A stretch of DNA of 6,185 nucleotides from Dehalococcoidia bacterium (GTDB lineage: Bacteria > Chloroflexota > Dehalococcoidia > Dehalococcoidales > W693). The notes under the pieces were generated by a model, which saw only the letters and a list, made by a program, of their open reading frames with translations, was not told where the DNA came from and made no database searches. Positions 1 to 3,977 of the stretch are shown here, piece by piece (position 1 is the stretch's first letter; every line of letters begins with the position of its first letter). The DNA lies in the NCBI GenBank assembly GCA_011170385.1, contig DUFE01000039.1, forward strand, positions 1 to 6,185, read 5' to 3'. Both the position numbers and the translations under genes were made by a program.

Positions 1-32
1 ATACATGGATTCGAATTCCATTGGGGGCGCCA
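1..32 (+). tRNA. 3' end of a tRNA gene, 5' part outside the window
   Basis: Bases 5-9 (ATGGA) and 17-21 (TCCAT) form a perfect five-pair T stem around the seven-base loop TTCGAAT, which has the canonical T54-T55-C56 start and A58. Bases 22-28 (TGGGGGC) fit a 3' acceptor strand, G29 the discriminator base, and 30-32 an encoded CCA. Position 4 is C, as expected for base 48. The anticodon, D arm and 5' acceptor strand lie left of the window, so the isotype cannot be read. The acceptor strand predicts a 5' end close to GCCCCCA. That start and G73 are compatible with tRNA-Glu, which is a guess. A tmRNA 3' end is less likely, because those normally pair with a GGGG-type 5' end. Confidence 0.82.
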
Positions 33-101
33 CTCTTCTCAATACTGCTTCCCTCTCCAAAATATTGACTGACTAAATGCTCAAATATCTCCGAAAGGGT
101 A

Positions 102-130
102 TTGACTACCGTACCGGGCAAGACTAAACT
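102..130 (+). promoter_or_regulatory. possible sigma70-type promoter for the coiled-coil gene pair
   Basis: TTGACT (102-107, five of six matches to TTGACA) is followed after exactly 17 bases by TAAACT (125-130, four of six to TATAAT). This would start transcription near 137 and leave a leader of about 55 bases before the ATG at 192. The rest of the 33-191 spacer is AT-rich close to the gene, with two TTATAA boxes at 146-151 and 156-161 that could also act as -10 elements but lack a good -35. Transcription from the upstream tRNA promoter cannot be excluded, since no terminator is visible after base 32. Confidence 0.35.
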
Positions 131-191
131 CAAACTGTACTCCGATTATAAAATCTTATAACAACCATATCTATATTAAAGGAGGGCGACA

Positions 192-578
192 ATGGCAAAA
201 GAGAATGCCACCCCTACTGAGGAAGCGGGCGCCAAGGTACTGGTAAAACCACTGCCTCAAATCCTTAACGATCTGGAAAAACTTATCAAGTCTGCTGATG
301 CGGCGGCAAGAAGAGCTAGCGACTCCGCCGAATTAGCCGAGCAGGCGGCATCAAACGCCATCGCTGCCGCCGAGGAGTCTCGCCTGGCTGGGGAAAGAAT
401 CGCCGAGGAAGCCAGGCTGGAGGCCCAAGAGGCTCTCTCAAAAGCCGAAGAGGCACTGGTTAAAGCCGTGGTAAAAAGGTTGGCTCGATGGGACTGGATA
501 ATCACCCTGATAGTAATAAACCTGGCTATCATCTTCTGCGCCGTCCTGATCGCCTTTGCCCTGGCTGAAGCCATATAG
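192..578 (+). CDS. alanine-rich coiled-coil protein with C-terminal membrane anchor (unrecognised)
   Basis: I do not recognise this 128-residue protein. Seen: a short polar N-terminus, the motif PLPQIL at residues 20-25, then a long helix rich in Ala, Glu and Arg (about 26-95) with no proline and one glycine (G67). It ends in a hydrophobic segment (about 102-124) that should cross the membrane once. There is no signal peptide or lipobox, so a tail-anchored topology with the coiled coil in the cytoplasm is the simplest inference. An 11-residue spacing is visible in the helix (A49-E50, A60-E61, A71-E72). The start is well fixed: AAAGGAGGG at 178-186 lies five bases before the ATG. The next gene, 47 bases downstream, encodes a shorter relative without the anchor, so the two are probably co-transcribed. 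Candidate roles include oligomeric scaffold, membrane-associated stress protein or partner of the downstream protein; none can be chosen from sequence. Confidence 0.85.
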   Translation: MAKENATPTEEAGAKVLVKPLPQILNDLEKLIKSADAAARRASDSAELAEQAASNAIAAAEESRLAGERIAEEARLEAQEALSKAEEALVKAVVKRLARWDWIITLIVINLAIIFCAVLIAFALAEAI

Positions 579-625
579 CGGTAGCAAAATCCCCGCCAAC
601 ACGATATTTAAACAAAGGAGACGAT

Positions 626-844
626 ATGGAAAGCGAATTTGAAAAGAAGCACGGCATCATGGATACACCCCTGCCCGTAATCCTGGACGAAATCGAGACG
701 GCGGCTGCTGACGCTAGGAAAGCCGCCGAGGAAGCTAGGCTCGCTGGAGAGAAAGCCGCCGAGGACGTTATGAAGAGATTAAGAAAGCTGTTCATGAAGA
801 TGGCTAAAGACATCACCGAGGAGCTGGGGGATACGAAGAAGTAA
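626..844 (+). CDS. small soluble coiled-coil protein, paralogue of the upstream gene (unrecognised)
   Basis: This is a 72-residue charged helical protein with no membrane segment or signal peptide. It repeats the upstream protein's layout: PLPVIL at residues 15-20, an acidic stretch, then an Ala/Glu/Arg block at 33-47. That block matches residues 59-73 of the upstream protein at 11 of 15 positions (34 of 45 bases, hand alignment). After it, this protein has a basic amphipathic helix (KRLRKLFMKM, residues 50-59) and an acidic end in place of the membrane anchor. The start is supported by AAAGGAG at 614-620, five bases before the ATG. The 47-base gap from the previous stop holds no terminator, so the two genes look like one transcript. 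The likely origin is tandem duplication followed by divergence. It could form mixed coiled coils with the anchored relative, which is inference. Function unknown. Confidence 0.8.
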   Translation: MESEFEKKHGIMDTPLPVILDEIETAAADARKAAEEARLAGEKAAEDVMKRLRKLFMKMAKDITEELGDTKK

Positions 845-870
845 ACCTGCCGGCGCTACACAGCCAGCAG
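834..870 (-). terminator. possible weak intrinsic terminator at a convergent junction
   Basis: On the minus strand, CTGCTGGC (870-863) can pair with GCCGGCAG (854-847) as eight base pairs including one G-U, around the loop TGTGTAGC. The downstream minus-strand sequence, GTTTACTTCTTC (846-835), is T-rich but interrupted. The first arm lies in the last codons of the DUF5658-like gene, and its stop codon sits in the loop. Read from the plus strand the same hairpin has one C-A mismatch and no T tract, so it favours ending the minus-strand operon. The poor T tract keeps confidence low. Confidence 0.35.
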
Positions 871-1179
871 AAAGGCAAAAGTGTTCCAGTAAAGTATCGC
901 CGTGTAAAGAACGGCGAAGCTCAGGCTGCATATAATAGCCGCCTTAGGTGCCCTCTTGTATATACCCCACAGTAAAGTCGCAGCCAGCATCGTCCCGCAT
1001 ACTTTGAGTAGCAGCAGGGATTCGCCACCGACCAGCCCTTTGAGAAACGGATTAAGCTCGTAGCCCATATCCTGCGAAACCAGGAAGTTGCTCAATATGC
1101 CGTCGGCGACCACCAGCGCCAGCAGCAGATAGAGAATACACCTCATCTGAACGGCGGTAAGATTTGTCACAAAACTCAT
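856..1179 (-). CDS. DUF5658-like integral membrane protein
   Basis: This is a 107-residue protein that is mostly hydrophobic, with about three membrane helices (roughly residues 13-33, 54-73 and 79-105). It has the pattern I associate with DUF5658: an acidic residue at the end of helix 1 (D26), the short loop motif ELNP (41-44), then a lysine inside helix 2 (K59). The family is small, widespread and without known activity. The gene is last of three on the minus strand. Its ATG overlaps the stop of the preceding gene as ATGA (1179-1176), which points to translational coupling and fixes the start better than the Shine-Dalgarno match, since AAAGGA lies directly against the ATG with no spacer. 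Its stop codon is 11 bases from the stop of the convergent coiled-coil gene. Family assignment is from memory of the motif, not a profile search. Confidence 0.75.
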   Translation of the reverse strand: MSFVTNLTAVQMRCILYLLLALVVADGILSNFLVSQDMGYELNPFLKGLVGGESLLLLKVCGTMLAATLLWGIYKRAPKAAIICSLSFAVLYTAILYWNTFAFLLAV

Positions 1180-1418
1180 TCCTTTATCGCTCGACTCCCA
1201 TTTTTCTCTACTGTAACCTTATTCCGTCCGAATATAAAGTAGATGATAGGTCCTATGATGCCAATAAAAACTATCAGAACCACCCACAACATCTTGTCGC
1301 CCCTGACGCTTTGCCGGTTAAGCAGGTCGACAAGGGCAAAAATCAATAGTCCCAGCTCCAGTATTAGCAGGGGTATCAGGTAAGGTAAAAAATCCTTTAT
1401 AGCCTCAAAACCATCCAT
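1176..1418 (-). CDS. PLDc_N-type two-helix membrane protein
   Basis: This is an 80-residue protein with two membrane helices (about residues 11-31 and 43-64) joined by a short polar loop containing NRQSVRGDK. The second helix reads LWVVLIVFIGIIGPIIYFIFG, followed by RN, and matches the PLDc_N domain (phospholipase D/nuclease N-terminal, Pfam PF13396) pattern: W near the helix start, G-P-I-x-Y in the middle and GR at the end. In cardiolipin synthases this domain precedes catalytic HKD motifs. Here it stands alone with no HKD, so no enzyme activity is expected. Stand-alone members include Bacillus subtilis YxlE, tied to control of SigY; no sigma factor is present here. It starts 20 bases after the HIT gene stop, with a modest GGGAAG site seven bases before the ATG, and overlaps the next gene by four bases, so it sits in the middle of an operon. 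Confidence 0.8.
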   Translation of the reverse strand: MDGFEAIKDFLPYLIPLLILELGLLIFALVDLLNRQSVRGDKMLWVVLIVFIGIIGPIIYFIFGRNKVTVEKNGSRAIKE

Positions 1419-1438
1419 CCGGCAGCTTCCCGTTCATA

Positions 1439-1912
1439 TCAAAACTTCCCTGCTAGCCTCTCATAGGTTTCCACCAGCGCCTCGTTAACCACGTCGGTAT
1501 CGGCGATTACCGGCATAAAGTTGGTATCACCCGCCCAGCGCGGCACGATATGGGTGTGGATGTGCTTATCGACACCGGCGCCAGCTATCCGCCCCAGGTT
1601 CATACCGACGTTGAAACCCTCGGGCTTGAACTCTTCTTTTAGAACCGCGATGCTGCGCTGCACCAGTTTATAGTGCTCGTAAAGCTCTTCGTCGGTCAGC
1701 TTCTCCAGGCTGGCGATGTGGCGGTTGGGGGCTATCATCAGATGACCGGAGTTATAGGGGTAGCAGTTCATAATGATAAAGTTGTGCCGTCCGCGGTACA
1801 GTATATAATTGGCGGTATCGCTGTTCTCCCGCGGTTTCTGGCACAGGATACAGCCTTCCTCTTTAGCTATCTTGATGTACTGCATACGCCATGGCGCCCA
1901 GAGGTGTTCCAT
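1439..1912 (-). CDS. HIT-family protein, probable Ap4A-type nucleotide hydrolase/phosphorylase
   Basis: This is a 157-residue cytosolic histidine-triad protein. The triad HIHTHIV occupies residues 117-123; H119 is expected to be the nucleophile that takes up the nucleotidyl group. It is preceded by the usual GMNLGRIAGAG run (103-113) and followed by PRW. The N-terminus carries LWAPWRMQYI (4-13) and a CxxC pair (C21, C24), typical of the zinc-binding branch of HIT proteins annotated as Ap4A phosphorylases or hydrolases; H57 in SGH and H65 in RH are further conserved positions. Length is normal for the branch. The start is supported by GAGGT four bases before the ATG. It is first of three genes on the minus strand and divergent from the radical SAM gene. 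True substrate (Ap4A, AMP-lysine or another nucleotide conjugate) cannot be told from sequence. No link to its two membrane-protein neighbours is evident. Confidence 0.92.
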   Translation of the reverse strand: MEHLWAPWRMQYIKIAKEEGCILCQKPRENSDTANYILYRGRHNFIIMNCYPYNSGHLMIAPNRHIASLEKLTDEELYEHYKLVQRSIAVLKEEFKPEGFNVGMNLGRIAGAGVDKHIHTHIVPRWAGDTNFMPVIADTDVVNEALVETYERLAGKF

Positions 1913-1938
1913 CGCTACCTCTTTCCCAGGATAGCACT

Positions 1939-1966
1939 ATTTTACCACCCCCGTCCTTAACATCAA
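1939..1966 (-). promoter_or_regulatory. probable promoter of the HIT operon
   Basis: On the minus strand TTGATG (1966-1961, four of six to the -35 consensus) is separated by 16 bases from TAAAAT (1944-1939, five of six to TATAAT). Transcription would begin near 1932, giving a leader of about 20 bases that includes the GAGGT site of the HIT gene. Its -35 lies only 11 bases from the -35 of the divergent promoter. Confidence 0.5.
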
Positions 1967-1977
1967 AACCCCTTTCA

Positions 1978-2006
1978 TTGCCCTTCGTGGGTATAGCCAC
2001 TATAAT
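1978..2006 (+). promoter_or_regulatory. probable promoter of the radical SAM gene
   Basis: TTGCCC (1978-1983, four of six to TTGACA) is followed after exactly 17 bases by a perfect TATAAT (2001-2006). The predicted transcription start near 2013 leaves a leader of only about 14 bases before the TTG start at 2027, still long enough to contain the GGGGG ribosome-binding candidate at 2016-2020. Confidence 0.6.
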
Positions 2007-2026
2007 ATTAACTTTGGGGGTATGAT

Positions 2027-3898
2027 TTGACCTATCCCGATAACATCTTATTCAAAGTCGCCAAGCCGGCACGCTATACCGGCGGCGAATGGAACAGCAT
2101 AGTCAAGGACTGGTGCGAAGCAGACGTCAGGATAGCCATTAGCTACCCCGACCTTTATGAAATCGGTATGTCCAACATGGCTTTACCGATATTATACCGG
2201 ATGCTGAACAGCCAGCCGGATGTCCTCGCCGAGAGAGTTTTCGCTCCCTGGCCGGACATGGCAGAGGCGATAAGGGACGCAGAAATACCGCTGCTTAGCC
2301 TGGAAAGCGGCAGGCAGTTGAAGGATTTCGATGTCATTGGCTTTTCGCTGGGCTACGAGCTTACCTTCACCAACGTGTTGAATATACTCCACCTCTCGCA
2401 GATACCTGTGTTCTCCGCCGAAAGGGACGATTCCCATCCACTGGTGATCGCCGGTGGCAGCTGTGCCCTGAATCCAGAACCGATGGCAGACTTCATTGAT
2501 CTGTTCGTTATCGGTGAAGTCGAAGAGGTTATAACGCAGCTCGTTAGCTGCTTTCGCAGCTGGAGGAGAAACAAATTATCAAAGAGAGAGGTGTTATTGC
2601 AGACCGCTGCCATCCCAGGTATCTATGTTCCCAGTCTGTATGGCGTGGAGTACCAAACAGGCGGATCCTTTAAAAGTATAACGCCGATTTCACCTCAAGC
2701 CAGCCCGACGATAAAGCGGCAAATCGCAGCCCAGTTACCGCTGCCAGTGACCGACCCGGTGGTGCCCTATATTGAAGTCGTCCACGACCGGGGAGCAATA
2801 GAAATCAGCCGCGGCTGCACCCGAGGCTGCCGCTTCTGCAACGCCGGCATCATATATCGCCCAGTGCGCCTGCAACCGCGAGAGGCGGTGCTGACAGCGG
2901 TGGATGACATCATCGCCAGCTGTGGCTACGACGAGGTATCGCTGGTGTCCTTAAGTACCGGAGACTACCCAGACATCGAAAAGCTTGTGAATGATATCGC
3001 TGTACGTTATAAGAAGCAAAACTTAAACATATCGCTGCCTAGCTTGCGTATCGATAGTGAGTTGGTAAAGCTGGTAGGCTCCCTCTCCTCCCACCGTAAA
3101 ATGGGGCTCACCTTCGCCCCCGAAGCCGGCAGCCGGCGCTTGCAGCAGGTAATCAACAAATGTATTCCGGAGGAAGAACTCGTCAAAACGGCGGCAGCCG
3201 CATTCGAGAGAGGCTGGAAAACGCTTAAGCTGTATTTTATGCTCGGCTTGCCCACTGAAACAGAAGAGGACGTTGAAAGCATCGCACAGCTGGTAAACAA
3301 AGTCCATGCGCTTGGTAAGAACTTCCCGGTCAGAAGACCCCAGATAAGGGTGAGCCTGTCCACCTTCATCCCCAAGCCGCATACCCCCTTCCAGTGGGCG
3401 GCGCAGGAAGACGAGCAGCAGCTAAGCACCAAGCACGAGATTGTCAGGGCTGGGTTGCGGCGCAAGGGAATCAGGCTATCGTGGCAGGAACCGAAGTTCA
3501 GCCTGCTGGAAGCGGTGTTGTCACGGGGAGACCGTCGGGTGGGGCAGGCTATCCACCGCGCCTGGCAATTGGGGGCTTGTTTCGACGGCTGGAGCGAGCA
3601 CTTCAGCTATGAAATATGGCTTAAAGCCTTTGGCGAAACCGGCATCGACCCCGCCTTTTACGCTAACCGGCAGCGCCCACTGGACGAGCCACTGCCCTGG
3701 GGACATATCGACACAGGCATATCTATGGATTTCCTCAAAAGAGAATACCAACATGCTATAGAAGGTAAGGAGACACCGGACTGTCGCAACGGCGCCTGTA
3801 ACGCCTGCGGGCTGGAAAAAACAGCCAAGCCCTGCATCGAAAAGGTGGCCGAAAGAAAGGTGGGTGGTAAAAAAATTAGCGGTGGTGATAGACGATAA
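2027..3898 (+). CDS. B12-binding-type radical SAM protein, TIGR03960-like, function unknown
   Basis: This 623-residue protein reads as the TIGR03960 family. Domain order: N-terminal KPARYTGGEWNS (13-24) and YPDLYEIGMS (40-49) leading into a cobalamin-binding-like Rossmann domain to about 200, with GEVEE at 163-167. The radical SAM core follows, with the cluster motif CTRGCRFC (C264, C268, C271) that should hold a [4Fe-4S] cluster and cleave S-adenosylmethionine. Later motifs are FAPEAGSRR near 361-369, KLYFMLGLPTE (401-411) and STFIPKPHTPFQW (445-457). A C-terminal CRNGACNACG (C586, C591, C594) could bind another metal centre. The start is the rare codon TTG at 2027; it keeps the family N-terminus complete, has GGGGG six bases upstream and follows a good promoter. 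An ATG at 2022 is out of frame and stops after two codons. In many bacteria this protein is fused or adjacent to a DUF2344 (TIGR03936) partner; none is present here. Substrate unknown. Confidence 0.9.
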   Translation: MTYPDNILFKVAKPARYTGGEWNSIVKDWCEADVRIAISYPDLYEIGMSNMALPILYRMLNSQPDVLAERVFAPWPDMAEAIRDAEIPLLSLESGRQLKDFDVIGFSLGYELTFTNVLNILHLSQIPVFSAERDDSHPLVIAGGSCALNPEPMADFIDLFVIGEVEEVITQLVSCFRSWRRNKLSKREVLLQTAAIPGIYVPSLYGVEYQTGGSFKSITPISPQASPTIKRQIAAQLPLPVTDPVVPYIEVVHDRGAIEISRGCTRGCRFCNAGIIYRPVRLQPREAVLTAVDDIIASCGYDEVSLVSLSTGDYPDIEKLVNDIAVRYKKQNLNISLPSLRIDSELVKLVGSLSSHRKMGLTFAPEAGSRRLQQVINKCIPEEELVKTAAAAFERGWKTLKLYFMLGLPTETEEDVESIAQLVNKVHALGKNFPVRRPQIRVSLSTFIPKPHTPFQWAAQEDEQQLSTKHEIVRAGLRRKGIRLSWQEPKFSLLEAVLSRGDRRVGQAIHRAWQLGACFDGWSEHFSYEIWLKAFGETGIDPAFYANRQRPLDEPLPWGHIDTGISMDFLKREYQHAIEGKETPDCRNGACNACGLEKTAKPCIEKVAERKVGGKKISGGDRR

Positions 3899-3908
3899 GC
3901 TGTTATCG
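3893..3908. other. small perfect hairpin over the radical SAM stop codon
   Basis: CGATAA (3893-3898) and TTATCG (3903-3908) form a six-pair stem with the loop GCTG. The TAA stop codon is inside the first arm. No T tract follows on the plus strand; on the minus strand a T7 run appears only about 18 bases beyond the stem (3875-3869), inside the radical SAM gene. The 79-base convergent spacer to gyrA (3899-3977) holds no better terminator candidate, so this may weakly slow both transcripts or have no role. Confidence 0.25.
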
Positions 3909-3977
3909 GTTGCGGGGTTGCAAGCACGTCTGCCTAACGGAAGTAATCAAGATAGCCTATTGACCACATGATAAGGG

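Noticed and set aside
1..191. tRNA 3' end as an attachment site for an integrated element carrying the coiled-coil genes
   Set aside because: I found no second copy of the tRNA 3' sequence in the window, no integrase and no base-composition shift. A distant repeat outside the window cannot be excluded.
257..816. Open frames on the minus strand opposite the two coiled-coil genes (257-574 and 529-816)
   Set aside because: They are Ser/Ala-rich mirror images of GCC/GAG-rich codons and overlap the plus-strand genes, which have strong ribosome-binding sites and resemble each other. No independent start signal supports them.
3007..3465. A 152-codon minus-strand frame inside the radical SAM gene
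   Set aside because: It is fully antisense to conserved radical SAM motifs and has low-complexity Ser/Cys/Leu composition with no recognisable domain.
3869..3875. A7 run near the radical SAM 3' end as a slippage or programmed frameshift site
   Set aside because: The run encodes Lys-Lys in frame, all recognised domains lie upstream, and no stimulating stem or alternative conserved tail is apparent.
3899..3977. Hidden small gene or RNA in the radical SAM-gyrA spacer
   Set aside because: Only 79 bases between convergent stops, with no ribosome-binding site plus open frame and no strong fold.
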